A stretch of 64,000 bases of DNA from Desmospora profundinema (GTDB lineage Bacteria > Bacillota > Bacilli > Thermoactinomycetales > DSM-45169), in NCBI RefSeq assembly GCF_031454155.1, contig NZ_JAVDQG010000002.1:372001-436000 (forward strand). Reading direction: 5' to 3'. Below are positions 15,633 through 23,561 of this stretch, piece by piece (the stretch's first letter is position 1; every line of letters starts with the position of its first letter). Both the position numbers and the translations under genes were made by a program. The notes beneath the pieces were generated by a model. It was given only the letters and a program-made list of their open reading frames with translations, was not told the DNA's origin and ran no database searches.

Positions 15633-16343
15633 GTGCCTGGTTTGTTTACTTCCCTGGCTGTGATGATCCGCGAAGTGATGCTGTTTGTCGCCTATATTAA
15701 AAACAACGCTTTTCCCCAACCCCTCAACGAAAAGGAGGAGGAAAAGTATCTGAAGCAAATGGCCCAAGGCGATAAACAGGCCCGCAACGCCTTGATCGAA
15801 CACAATCTTCGCCTGGTCGCTCACATTACAAAGAAGTTCGAAAACACCAATGAAGATACGGAAGACTTGATTTCCATCGGCACCATCGGTCTGATCAAGG
15901 CTATCGAATCCTATCAGCCCAATAAGGGCACCAAATTGGCCACCTATGCCGCCCGCTGCATTGAAAATGAAATCCTGATGCACCTCCGATCCCTGAAAAA
16001 AGCCCGCAAAGACGTCTCCCTCCACGACCCCATCGGCACCGACAAAGAAGGGAATGAGATCACGCTGATCGATATTCTGGGAACGGAACGGGATGAAATC
16101 GTGGATGCGGTGCAATTAAAGATCGAGAAGAAGAAGATTTACAACCACTTGTATATCCTGGACGATCGGGAGCAGGAGGTTATCCGGAACCGCTTTGGAC
16201 TGGCGGGGCTGGAGGAAAAGACGCAACGGGAGATTGCAAAGGAGTTGGGTATCTCCCGTTCTTATGTCTCCCGCATAGAAAAACGGGCACTGATTAAGTT
16301 GTTCCATGAATTTTACCGGGTGGGAACCGGGGAGAAGAGATAA
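15633..16343 (+). CDS. sigK: RNA polymerase sporulation sigma factor SigK
   Basis: Late mother-cell sigma factor. Region 2 contains [32 protein letters not shown] and the -10 recognition stretch [18 protein letters not shown]. Region 4 ends [20 protein letters not shown]. The N-terminal pro-sequence (about residues 1-20, [18 protein letters not shown]) is hydrophobic, as in pro-sigma-K, which is cleaved by SpoIVFB at the forespore membrane. I chose the GTG at 15633, eight bases after GGAGGTGA; the result, 236 aa, matches the family. The gene is uninterrupted, with no skin-like element inside. A dead partial copy lies 4.7 kb upstream. Confidence 0.96.
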   Translation: MPGLFTSLAVMIREVMLFVAYIKNNAFPQPLNEKEEEKYLKQMAQGDKQARNALIEHNLRLVAHITKKFENTNEDTEDLISIGTIGLIKAIESYQPNKGTKLATYAARCIENEILMHLRSLKKARKDVSLHDPIGTDKEGNEITLIDILGTERDEIVDAVQLKIEKKKIYNHLYILDDREQEVIRNRFGLAGLEEKTQREIAKELGISRSYVSRIEKRALIKLFHEFYRVGTGEKR

Positions 16344-16356
16344 GCATATTTACGAC

Positions 16357-16407
16357 CCCGAAAGACCCCAAAAACTGTTGAGAAAGGGGGAAAGGGGTCT
16401 TTTTTAT
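16357..16407 (+). terminator. Terminator after sigK
   Basis: AAAGACCCC and GGGGTCTTT pair across a loop of about 24 nt, followed by TTT. Confidence 0.75.
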
Positions 16408-16458
16408 GTGTAGTTATCTTTTCAGTGATGGGATCGGAACTTTCCATGGGCATCTTAT

Positions 16459-17208
16459 TTAACCGGCTTCATCTTTGCAGCGATAACCAGCTCTTTCAGC
16501 CTCACTTTTCTTCCAAAAAAATACTCGTTGTTCTAATGGGATTTCCTTATAGCGTTTCGGTTCTACACATTTTTTTGTTCGGTAATTTCCTGCGTATTTG
16601 TCGGGACTCTTCTCCCTGATACGGGCTCTGAATTCATAAGGGAGTTCGTTGATCGGCGAAGAAATATCCCATATCCCTCGACCATTTTCACGTGCTTCCC
16701 GTAAAGCATTTAAAAAATCTTCACCTTGAGCAAAGTTTGGCCAGATGAGATAAGGGACGGCATATCCCTCACGAACCATTTGTAAATTAATATTTTGGCC
16801 GTTCTTTCGAATATAAGCAAGCAAACGTCCAAAGGTATCTTTTGCCTCATCCTCAAATACAATGTCCACTTCTGTTCCGATCGGCAATAGTTCTTTTAAT
16901 CGTTCCGTTGCCATTTCTCCGTACCTTCCCTGACTTTTCCCATTAAAATTCGTTTCAGGAGTATCAATGGAAAGCATCCGAACTTTAGTGGAACCGAAAA
17001 CCGGCTCGGTCAAATGAACGGTATCTCCATCCACCACTCGCTTAATATGAGAAGAATAGACTTGTTGCGGTTCTAAGGATATATTTTCTGGTGGAACTCG
17101 GGTTCCCTCGGGCTGAGTTGGTGGTGGAGCCGATTGATTCAAGATTGCACATCCGGACAACAAAGCGAACACAGCTAAAAAATAAAACAGCGACCTTCGC
17201 ACCTTCAT
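16459..17208 (-). CDS. Thermonuclease-like lipoprotein with C-terminal metal-site-like region
   Basis: Secreted lipoprotein nuclease of 249 residues. A lipobox LLSGC places the lipid on Cys20. The staphylococcal-nuclease fold covers about 53-180 with RVVDGDTVHL, VRMLSIDTPET and DTFGRLLAYI, which include the calcium- and phosphate-binding Asp and Arg positions. The C-terminus (about 205-245) has two Cys (KKCVEP and YRCKD) with Phe/Trp and EA...GY spacing reminiscent of an Ada-type zinc module. It probably degrades extracellular DNA or RNA while anchored to the membrane. Monocistronic. Confidence 0.88.
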   Translation of the reverse strand: MKVRRSLFYFLAVFALLSGCAILNQSAPPPTQPEGTRVPPENISLEPQQVYSSHIKRVVDGDTVHLTEPVFGSTKVRMLSIDTPETNFNGKSQGRYGEMATERLKELLPIGTEVDIVFEDEAKDTFGRLLAYIRKNGQNINLQMVREGYAVPYLIWPNFAQGEDFLNALREARENGRGIWDISSPINELPYEFRARIREKSPDKYAGNYRTKKCVEPKRYKEIPLEQRVFFWKKSEAERAGYRCKDEAG

Positions 17209-17425
17209 CTTCCCCTCTACATGTGTGATAAAGCTAAGATGATCTCAAAATAACGGAGAATACACGGTATTTTATTCCACCTTTCAGTCAAATGATTCCA
17301 ATGGTCCATTAACAGCACTCAAGCATATCGGATTAGTATTTATTGGATATGCGCATATGCATACAATGAACTTTACTATGACAACCTATCAAAAGTAAAA
17401 AATATGGTACTTGGAGGTTGTTTTA

Positions 17426-18829
17426 GTGGAAGAAAACAAACATCATAATGAAAAAGAAATCGAGCCAGTAAGTGTTTTAGTCGAAGTCCGTGCCAAAAAC
17501 GATGGAAACCGAATGGCAGCCATAAACGCAACGTCTATTGAAGATGAAGTGAAAATTGATATCCCTTCCTTTAAGGTAGACACAAAATTTAAGCCAATCA
17601 TCATGCGTGAGCAACAAAAAGAAAATGGCACCATGTTTATAACCAATGATACGGATTCCCCTACTCTGACCATACGTGGAACCATTCCCAAAAACAAAAT
17701 CGAAGAACTGAAGAAACAGGAAAACGTTGTTGATGTTTTTCTTAACCCCAAAGGGGCCATCGCACCGATGCGAGATCCAGTTGATTGCCACCCTGAAACA
17801 CCCAAAGGGTCTTTGCGTGAAGTGGCAGAGTTTTTAGGTGCAGATAAAATTTGGGGACGAGGCTTTAAAGGGGACGGCATTGTCATCGGAATCGTCGATT
17901 CAGGAATCACAGCAGAAGGACGAGCGGACCGGAACGAATGGAGAAAGCCCTTTGTCAAACGAGTGATTGATGGCTTTCGTGAAGATTGGGGAACCTATTC
18001 TGATAAAAGGAGCCTTCATGGTAATATGACGGCTACCGACGCACTGGGAATGGCTCCCAATGCCAACATCTACGATATCCGCATATTTTCTAAAGAAGGA
18101 ATTGAAGAGACGTTTTTGGATATCGTGGTCCAAGCATATGACTGGGCCATTGAGCAGTTTCGTCGTACTGGTAAACCGCATATCCTTTCAAACTCCTGGG
18201 GGTTTGTTGGAGCATTTGAAGGGATCACAGACAACCCCAACCATCCCGTGGTCCGTAAAGTGGTAGAAGCCGTTCACGCTGGAATGCTTGTATTATTTTC
18301 AGCAGGTAACTGTGGCGATCCATGTTTTAATCCACGTGGTTGCAAAACCGGCGATCATGGACCCGGCAAAAGTATACACAGTGTGAATGGCCATCCATTG
18401 GTAATGACCGTAGGAGCAGCCAATATTCAAGGGATCCGTGCCGGATATAGTGCCCAAGGGCCGGCAAACTTTGATCCACGCAAACCTGATTTTTGCGCAC
18501 CGACACATTTCACCGGCTATCACAACAGTGACACGGGTACATCCGCATCTTGTCCAATAGCAGCCGGAGTCGTCGCTTTACTTCGGCAAGCCAAGCCTCA
18601 TTTAACCCAAGAGCAGGCTAAACAAGTGCTAATGGAAACCGCAACCGATCTAGAGGAAACCGGATGGGACACCGATACCGGTGCCGGGATGATACAGGCT
18701 CATAAAGCGTTTAATCACCTGATGCATATACGAGAGCCAATACCCTCTCATGATGAGCCTCGTGTTCATCCCAGCCGACTTGCCCAAGATAATATTTCCA
18801 CAGACAACGAAACCATATACCAGCCCTGA
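17426..18829 (+). CDS. S8 family subtilisin-like serine peptidase, no signal peptide
   Basis: Subtilase of 467 residues. Catalytic Asp158 in GIVDSGIT, His198 in LHGNMTATDALG, oxyanion Asn295 in FSAGN, and Ser373 in GTSASCPIAAG. Residues 1-130 form a long N-terminal region without signal peptide or hydrophobic segment, so the enzyme is intracellular or released by another route. Several extra cysteines lie near the active site (CGDPC, 296-300; GCK; FCAP), suggesting metal or disulfide stabilisation. The start is GTG 17426, eight bases after GGAGG. Two terminators follow. Confidence 0.9.
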   Translation: MEENKHHNEKEIEPVSVLVEVRAKNDGNRMAAINATSIEDEVKIDIPSFKVDTKFKPIIMREQQKENGTMFITNDTDSPTLTIRGTIPKNKIEELKKQENVVDVFLNPKGAIAPMRDPVDCHPETPKGSLREVAEFLGADKIWGRGFKGDGIVIGIVDSGITAEGRADRNEWRKPFVKRVIDGFREDWGTYSDKRSLHGNMTATDALGMAPNANIYDIRIFSKEGIEETFLDIVVQAYDWAIEQFRRTGKPHILSNSWGFVGAFEGITDNPNHPVVRKVVEAVHAGMLVLFSAGNCGDPCFNPRGCKTGDHGPGKSIHSVNGHPLVMTVGAANIQGIRAGYSAQGPANFDPRKPDFCAPTHFTGYHNSDTGTSASCPIAAGVVALLRQAKPHLTQEQAKQVLMETATDLEETGWDTDTGAGMIQAHKAFNHLMHIREPIPSHDEPRVHPSRLAQDNISTDNETIYQP

Positions 18830-18835
18830 CATCAG

Positions 18836-18870
18836 GAAAAACCCAACGCTAGAAAAGTTGGGTTTTTATT
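18836..18870 (+). terminator. First terminator after the S8 peptidase
   Basis: AAAAACCCAAC, 9-nt loop, GTTGGGTTTTT and further T/A. Confidence 0.85.
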
Positions 18871-18890
18871 AATATGGGAAACAGGAACGT

Positions 18891-18925
18891 AGACCCCCCT
18901 TGAAGAAGAAAAGGGGGTCTTTCTT
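18891..18925 (+). terminator. Second terminator, just before the P1 peptidase
   Basis: AGACCCCCCTT and AAGGGGGTCTTTCTT. It ends only about 40 bp before the next gene, so that gene's promoter must lie in or just after the hairpin, or the hairpin acts as an attenuator. Confidence 0.8.
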
Positions 18926-18965
18926 ATAGAAAAATCACGGGGGATATCAGAAAGGAGTGATCCGC

Positions 18966-19931
18966 GTGAAAGGATCGATCGTGGATGTACCCGGCGTGCT
19001 GGTCGGACAAGCGGAGGATCCGGAAGCGCTAACGGGGTGCACGGTGATCCGGGTCCCGGGAGGGGCAACGGGCGGAGTGGATATCAGAGGATCGGCACCG
19101 GGGACACGGGAGACCGATTTGCTGAACCCTGTCAACCAGGTGGACCGGGTGCATGCCGTCTGCCTGACGGGAGGCAGTGCTTTTGGATTGGAAGCCGCCA
19201 CCGGTGTCATGCGATTCCTGGAAGAGCAGAAAGACGGTCTGAACGTTGGAGTAGGCGTGGTGCCGATTGTCCCGGCAGCGGTCTTGTTCGACCTTGCCCT
19301 GGGTTTGGCATCCGTCCGGCCCAACGCGGCCATGGGGTATGAAGCCGCCGACCGAGCAAGCCGGAAAGCGGTCGGTGAAGGGAACGTCGGGGCGGGATGC
19401 GGAGCTTCGGTGGGAAAATTCGCCGGAATGGAGCGAGCCATGAAAAGCGGTCTCGGCACCTCTTCCAGACGATTGGAGAACGGATTGACTGTAGGGGCCA
19501 TCGTAGCGGTGAACGCGGTGGGGAACGTGCGGGATCCTGCGACGGGAACCATCCTTGCCGGTGCAAGGGATGAAAACGGGGGCTTTCTGGATTTTATCGA
19601 CCAGTTCGGGCGGAAAAAAGAGAACGCAGGATACACCGGCACCCACACCACCATCGCAGTGGTGGCGATGAACGCCGACCTGACAAAAACCGAAACCAAC
19701 AAAGTGGCCCAGATGGCCCATAACGGCCTGGCCCGGACAATTGTTCCCGTACACACCATGTATGACGGGGACACAGTCTTCACCCTGGCAACCGGGGAAG
19801 TGAAGGCATCCGTCGATCTTGCCGGCGCCCTGTCGGCAGAGGTTCTAGCAGAAGCGGTGGTGCGGGGAGTAAAGGCGGCTAGGGGAGCGGGGGGATTGCC
19901 GGCATGGCGGGATAATCAGGAAAATGGATGA
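18966..19931 (+). CDS. P1 (DmpA/BapA) family aminopeptidase-like hydrolase
   Basis: N-terminal-nucleophile hydrolase of 321 residues. Family blocks visible are DVPGVLVGQAEDPEALTGCT, CLTGGSAFGLEAATGVM, SGLGTSSRRL, TVGAIVAVNAVGNV and HTTIAVVAMNADLT; the last is where the autocleavage nucleophile of this family is expected (here a Thr). Relatives release N-terminal or beta-amino acids from peptides, and several small members have unknown substrates. I chose GTG 18966, nine bases after AAGGAG; the GTG at 18957 touches that site. Confidence 0.9.
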   Translation: MKGSIVDVPGVLVGQAEDPEALTGCTVIRVPGGATGGVDIRGSAPGTRETDLLNPVNQVDRVHAVCLTGGSAFGLEAATGVMRFLEEQKDGLNVGVGVVPIVPAAVLFDLALGLASVRPNAAMGYEAADRASRKAVGEGNVGAGCGASVGKFAGMERAMKSGLGTSSRRLENGLTVGAIVAVNAVGNVRDPATGTILAGARDENGGFLDFIDQFGRKKENAGYTGTHTTIAVVAMNADLTKTETNKVAQMAHNGLARTIVPVHTMYDGDTVFTLATGEVKASVDLAGALSAEVLAEAVVRGVKAARGAGGLPAWRDNQENG

Positions 19932-20041
19932 AGCGGGCATGCTGGAGTTTGGGATGGGACGATCCCATTTGCTCCTATGGTCCCAATGGATGTACCAATG
20001 AACGGATCGTTCTTGCGGAAGGTTTAATTACCAGGGCAGTA

Positions 20042-20188
20042 CTAGGGCCTGTCTGGTCATTCAATCTTCCGTGAGTAAAAGGGAGGGTCGGTATGGCTGG
20101 CGGAGAGCCTTTGCGCTTTTTGCAACGAAACGAAGACAGCCATACCGACCCGGGACCTCGCGCTACGGATTGTTCAGACATGCCCTAG
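20042..20188 (+). repeat. Full CTAGGGC inverted-repeat element, MITE-like (copy A, 147 bp)
   Basis: Left end CTAGGGCCTGTCTGG and right end, as reverse complement, CTAGGGCATGTCTGA. The interior holds a second inverted repeat, GGGTCGGTATGGCTG / CAGCCATACCGACCC, around a TTTGCGCTTTTTGCAACG core. It has no coding capacity. Nearly the same sequence occurs inverted at 33203-33347. Confidence 0.85.
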
Positions 20189-20397
20189 TCCCAGGCAAGA
20201 GAAACGGATAAGCCTCACCACCGGGCCGAGTCTACGGCAAAGGGAATGAGGCGCATGAAATGGCTTCGAGCAATCGCGGCCATGCAAAAGGAAAAACAGC
20301 CGCACAAAGGTCATGATATGATCCCCTTTCGTTAGACAGCAAGCTCACTACTGTTAACCTGAAGGGGATTTTCTAATGAAAAAAACATGTATCACTG

Positions 20398-20443
20398 TCA
20401 AAAAACGCAGCGGCTTTTTAAGGCTGATATGTATATAAGCCGC
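20398..20443 (-). terminator. Terminator that overlaps the 3' end of the rok-like gene
   Basis: Minus strand: GCGGCTT, 20-nt loop, AAGCCGC, then TGCGTTTTTT. The 5' arm lies inside the last nine codons. Confidence 0.65.
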
Positions 20444-20879
20444 GGCCAATCTTTTTGATTGCGGGACAGATCTTCATAATGGCTTGCATCCGTGTCGTCA
20501 CGTTACTGCCCATGTCTTTCCCGTGTTTTTTTAATTCGTCTTGTATCTGGTTCAAGCGTAGAGGCCCACCATGCTTCTGTAAGCACCTCGCCACTATTTC
20601 GGCTGTCTCAATCGTATTTTTGCGAACCCCTTTGGTTTGGCTGAAATCTAGTAAAATTTCTTGCTCAACGAAATGGGGTGCACCCCTGGAGGAGATCATT
20701 TCTGATGGCTCATCCTCATAGCGTCTTTCTTCCTTTACTACTTTTTTAGGCACGACTTTTCTAAGATGGTTCAGTTGGTTATGAGGGTTCAATTCCTTCC
20801 TGAGATCTTCCAACAGCGCTGCATTCTCCTCTCGGACCACCCGGCGAATGAGTTCCGCCAATTCTTTTTCCAGACTCAT
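20418..20879 (-). CDS. Rok-like winged-helix DNA-binding protein
   Basis: Protein of 153 residues with an N-terminal helical, coiled-coil-like oligomerisation region (1-30, EKELAELIRRVVREENAALL), a charged linker (40-80) and a C-terminal winged helix (about 95-153, LRLNQIQDELKKHGKDMG...GRGLYTYQP). This architecture matches Rok, a nucleoid-associated repressor of horizontally acquired, AT-rich genes and of comK in B. subtilis. Sequence similarity is limited to the pattern, so the exact role is open. Single-gene transcript with its own terminator. Confidence 0.75.
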   Translation of the reverse strand: MSLEKELAELIRRVVREENAALLEDLRKELNPHNQLNHLRKVVPKKVVKEERRYEDEPSEMISSRGAPHFVEQEILLDFSQTKGVRKNTIETAEIVARCLQKHGGPLRLNQIQDELKKHGKDMGSNVTTRMQAIMKICPAIKKIGRGLYTYQP

Positions 20880-21071
20880 CCTTTCCCCTCCTCTTTTTCT
20901 TGTCTGAAAGTATGCGATGAAGCATCCAGCGGATGCCCCGCAGTCATCATGATGAACCCACTAGCCGCCAACCGCTTCTGATACTTCTGACACTTTCGCT
21001 TGAAATAAGCTTTCTACTTCATAAATTTTTTTCTTATCTCATTCATCTTCTATTTCAGAGTACCACAAGAG

Positions 21072-21097
21072 GAGCACCTAATTTAGGTGCTTTTTCG
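21072..21097 (+). terminator. Intrinsic terminator without an obvious upstream gene
   Basis: AGCACCTAA / TTTAGGTGCT followed by TTTTCG on the plus strand. No convincing plus-strand gene precedes it, so it may end a short RNA or be a relic. Confidence 0.65.
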
Positions 21098-21229
21098 TTT
21101 CAGCCGATTCCCGGCCTCTGAGCTTGCATAGCATGGCTGTCGGATTGGTTACACTTAAAACATGGGATTGTTCCCGCGACAAAGGCCGTGGACCAAACCC
21201 CTATTTCCAAGTGAGAAGGTGACCCTGAG

Positions 21230-21589
21230 ATGAGACATTTATTTTCATTGCTGATAAAGGCCGTACTAACCATATTTCTTCTTTTTATCATCCTCGGTGG
21301 TTTTTTTGGTGTATCATTTGCGGATATTTTTCTTATCGGCATCGTTCTGTCTGCATTGGGCTATGTGGGAGATGTATGGATCCTGCCGCGTGTCGGCAAT
21401 GTGGTAGCAACAATCGCAGATTTCGGATTCGCCCTGATCGTCATTTGGTCCATGGGGTTTTTTCTGTTCGACTGGGATGTTCCCATCCTGAGCTCCACCA
21501 TCTTCAGTTCGCTGGTGATTGCATTAGGGGAATGGTTTTTTCATAAGTACATGAAAAACACTATACAGGAGAGAGAAGCGATTCCCTAA
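21230..21589 (+). CDS. YndM-like DUF2512 membrane protein
   Basis: Integral membrane protein of 119 residues with four hydrophobic segments (about 6-28, 31-47, 60-80, 84-104), as in the YndM/DUF2512 family of spore-forming Bacilli. Function is unknown; many members are associated with sporulation. AGAAGGTGA precedes the ATG and a terminator follows the stop. Confidence 0.85.
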   Translation: MRHLFSLLIKAVLTIFLLFIILGGFFGVSFADIFLIGIVLSALGYVGDVWILPRVGNVVATIADFGFALIVIWSMGFFLFDWDVPILSSTIFSSLVIALGEWFFHKYMKNTIQEREAIP

Positions 21590-21619
21590 TCTTCTGTTAT
21601 CGTCCATCGGTGAAGCGAA

Positions 21620-21658
21620 AAAAACCCATCCCTTTTACAGCGGGGTGGGTTCTTTTAT
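21620..21658. terminator. Terminator after the yndM-like gene
   Basis: AACCCATCCC, 8-nt loop, GGGGTGGGTT, then CTTTTA. Confidence 0.75.
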
Positions 21659-21701
21659 AGTGATATGGAGACGTGATCACAGGCACGCCATCATGCCCAA
21701 T

Positions 21702-22128
21702 TTATTTCACCTTCAGATTTTTGAAATAGATAATTTCAGGATCTCCTTCGTCCAAATTTTCAATGAAAACCACTTTTAGCAAACTCCAGTGACTGACAAA
21801 GATGATGCATAGCCTTATTTGATTGGTTGGTGGAAGTAAACAGCTTTTCTCCGGGGCAAACTTTCATCAGTTGACACATCAAAGATTTCCCAATCCCTCT
21901 CCTTTGAAAGTGAGGGTGAACCACCAGCAGTGAAATAAAGTAATGATCAAAAAAGGTCTGAGCCATTACTCCAAAACCCACAATCTGTTGCTCTTGTCTT
22001 GCAACAAAGCACTCATTGGAGTAGATGGCCTGTTGCAGAAAAGGGCGTCTGACCGGACCGTTATATACCATTTGATCCAAGGCGAAGATTTCTTGTTTTC
22101 TGTCGATCGTTGCTTCCTCGATCTTCAT
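21702..22128 (-). pseudogene. GNAT acetyltransferase gene with one frameshift
   Basis: From the ATG at 22128 (AAGGAGAG upstream) the frame encodes a GNAT fold with the acetyl-CoA loop HFQRRGIGKSLM. It ends early at SGFH (21760). If one base is removed in GGTTTTCATTG, the next frame continues IENLDEGDPEIIYFKNLKVK to a stop at 21702, the normal end of such enzymes. The final beta strand is therefore lost. A recent mutation or a sequencing error are equally possible. Confidence 0.7.
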
Positions 22129-22203
22129 GTCTTCTCTCCTTTTCGGATTAGAGGAAAACCCCCGGATAACCACCCCCGATCCTCTTACTCCGCGGAATCA
22201 TGC

Positions 22204-22230
22204 ACACCGTCAAAATTCGGACATATGGTA
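22204..22230 (+). promoter_or_regulatory. Possible SigK-type promoter of the proline-rich gene
   Basis: CAC at 22203-22205, 16-bp spacer, CATATGGTA at 22222-22230, matching the SigK consensus AC-N16-CATANNNTA. It lies about 95 bp upstream of the proline-rich protein start. The match is short, so chance is not excluded. Confidence 0.3.
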
Positions 22231-22324
22231 CCCATAACGGGTAAAAGAAAGATGTGGTCCGGTCACTTGTGGTTCCAGCAGATTTCCGGAGAGCTCATCT
22301 GATACCCGAAAGGAGGGAGCCTGT

Positions 22325-22585
22325 ATGTATCCTGTGTTCGGCTGGATGCAGCAATCTGTCTATCCGTGCCACTACTGGCATTTCACACAGTTCACCTATT
22401 GGTACGGTCCCAATCCAGATCCCCCTCTCCCGGGAGAAATCGGTCCTCCCATGGCTCCTGATATCGATCTTCCCCCTGTCGAGATCGGCCCTCCCATCCC
22501 TCCAGGTGTGACGGTCCCACCCGGTGGCTTCGGCCCTCCCGTCGTTCCCGGTGTAACACTTCCCTCCGCTGCCATCGGCCCCTAA
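22325..22585 (+). CDS. Proline-rich small protein with GPP repeats
   Basis: An 86-residue protein. The first 30 residues are aromatic (Trp, Tyr, Phe, His); the rest is an imperfect repeat of the form GPPxxPxxxxPP, with about four units (GEIGPPMAP, EIGPPIPP, GGFGPPVVP, AAIGP). AAAGGAGGGA precedes the ATG. No known domain. The composition and a SigK-like promoter suggest a spore coat or crust protein, but this is inference. Confidence 0.7.
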   Translation: MYPVFGWMQQSVYPCHYWHFTQFTYWYGPNPDPPLPGEIGPPMAPDIDLPPVEIGPPIPPGVTVPPGGFGPPVVPGVTLPSAAIGP

Positions 22586-22890
22586 GGTTTTGCGGGATCT
22601 TTCGATGGATGGAGGGCTGATCACTTTAGTCCTGTGTTATACGATGGAGAGGGAAAGCCCCGTTCATTAGGGTTGGGATGAAGTGAGCGTGGGACAAGGG
22701 AGGGAGAAGCTCTCCCGCAAGTCCGACTTTCGTTTGGTATCTTTCAGGTACCGAGCGATAGCTCGTTAACTTGTACCTTGAGAGAGGAATCGATTGGGGT
22801 TGACAGGAGGAGAGGCTCCATCCTTTTGAGGTTCAGACGAAAGCCTCCGGGAGAGAGGAGTCGGTTCACACACCCCATGAATCGAGAAGC
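22586..22890. other. Non-coding gap with strong alternative hairpins
   Basis: No credible gene. Around 22735-22785 the sequence GGTATC...GGTACC...TGTACC allows two exclusive pairings that share the central GGTACC; inside, CGAGCGATAGCTCG forms a further stem. GGGAGGGAGAAGCTCTCCC at about 22700 is another hairpin. It lies 3' of both flanking genes. It could be a small RNA or a joint 3' UTR. Confidence 0.3.
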
Positions 22891-23250
22891 TCACGGCTTT
22901 AACCGCGCAGAGCACGTCACGTAAATCCAGCCGGTGGACGATGGAGAATCCAATTTACTGGCCGTCGTTTTGATCTGCCCCTCTTCTTTTAATTCCATCA
23001 GCAATTCATAAACATATTGGCCATCAGTTTCCGAAGCGAAGACGCCTTTGGCAATTTGTTTGGTCGTCAGTGCATGGGGATAATCCCACTCCCTCAAAAA
23101 TGCCGCCACCCGTTCCTTGTCTTCCCGCCATCCCGCTTGTTTGTCATATCGAAAAAGCCATCTCTTCACGGGATCTTGAATGAAGACGGTTATCCCTGAA
23201 CCAGCCAAAAAACCGATAGCCACCAGACCGAGTTTGTCCCACATGTCCAT
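22891..23250 (-). CDS. Membrane-anchored protein with winged-helix-like C-terminus
   Basis: Protein of 119 residues. One hydrophobic segment (about 8-26, LGLVAIGFLAGSGITVFI) near the N-terminus, then a soluble region (40-119) whose pattern AAFLREWDYPHALTTKQIAK and YELLMELKEEGQI resembles a winged helix. The ending contains a WIYVTCSARL strand. I do not recognise the family. Start ATG at 23250. It stands alone. Confidence 0.65.
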   Translation of the reverse strand: MDMWDKLGLVAIGFLAGSGITVFIQDPVKRWLFRYDKQAGWREDKERVAAFLREWDYPHALTTKQIAKGVFASETDGQYVYELLMELKEEGQIKTTASKLDSPSSTGWIYVTCSARLKP

Positions 23251-23334
23251 CCTCCGCTCCTAGATGTAAATTAAGAAAAATGGAACAACCATGCCCATTA
23301 TACCACCGGTTAAAAATGAAACGCCCTCAAGTAG

Positions 23335-23363
23335 AAATAAGCGGACCTGTTCCGCTTATTTAT
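23335..23363. terminator. Symmetric terminator hairpin
   Basis: AAATAAGCGGA, 5-nt loop, TCCGCTTATTT; A/T tracts on both sides allow use on either strand. The 200 bp to its right (23364-23561) hold no recognisable gene, only an 18-codon frame behind AAGGAGGTGG that I do not trust. Confidence 0.6.
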
Positions 23364-23561
23364 CGATTCCGCCCTCTAACGTGCGGAATCCGCCGAACTC
23401 GTCCCCGTAATGGTGGCCACGATCACAAGGAGGTGGATGTTGGTCGATCGTGGGGAACGAGATGGGTCCGCTCCCGATCTCCGCTCTTCATAAGCGGGAT
23501 CAGGAGCAATACTTACGGAGTAGCCGATTCTTTATCGAGGGTCCCCTAAATACCGTCGTGC

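Noticed and set aside
14265-16343. skin-like prophage interruption of sigK
   Set aside because: The intact sigK frame is continuous and no recombinase or phage gene lies between it and the remnant.
20255-20335. 26-codon frame (MKWLRAIAAMQKEK...) with weak ribosome binding site
   Set aside because: Too short, no conservation visible and no terminator of its own; it may be a transposase relic but cannot be supported.
23420-23482. 18-codon frame behind a strong AAGGAGGTGG sequence
   Set aside because: Spacing to the start is poor and the peptide has no features; it is probably chance.
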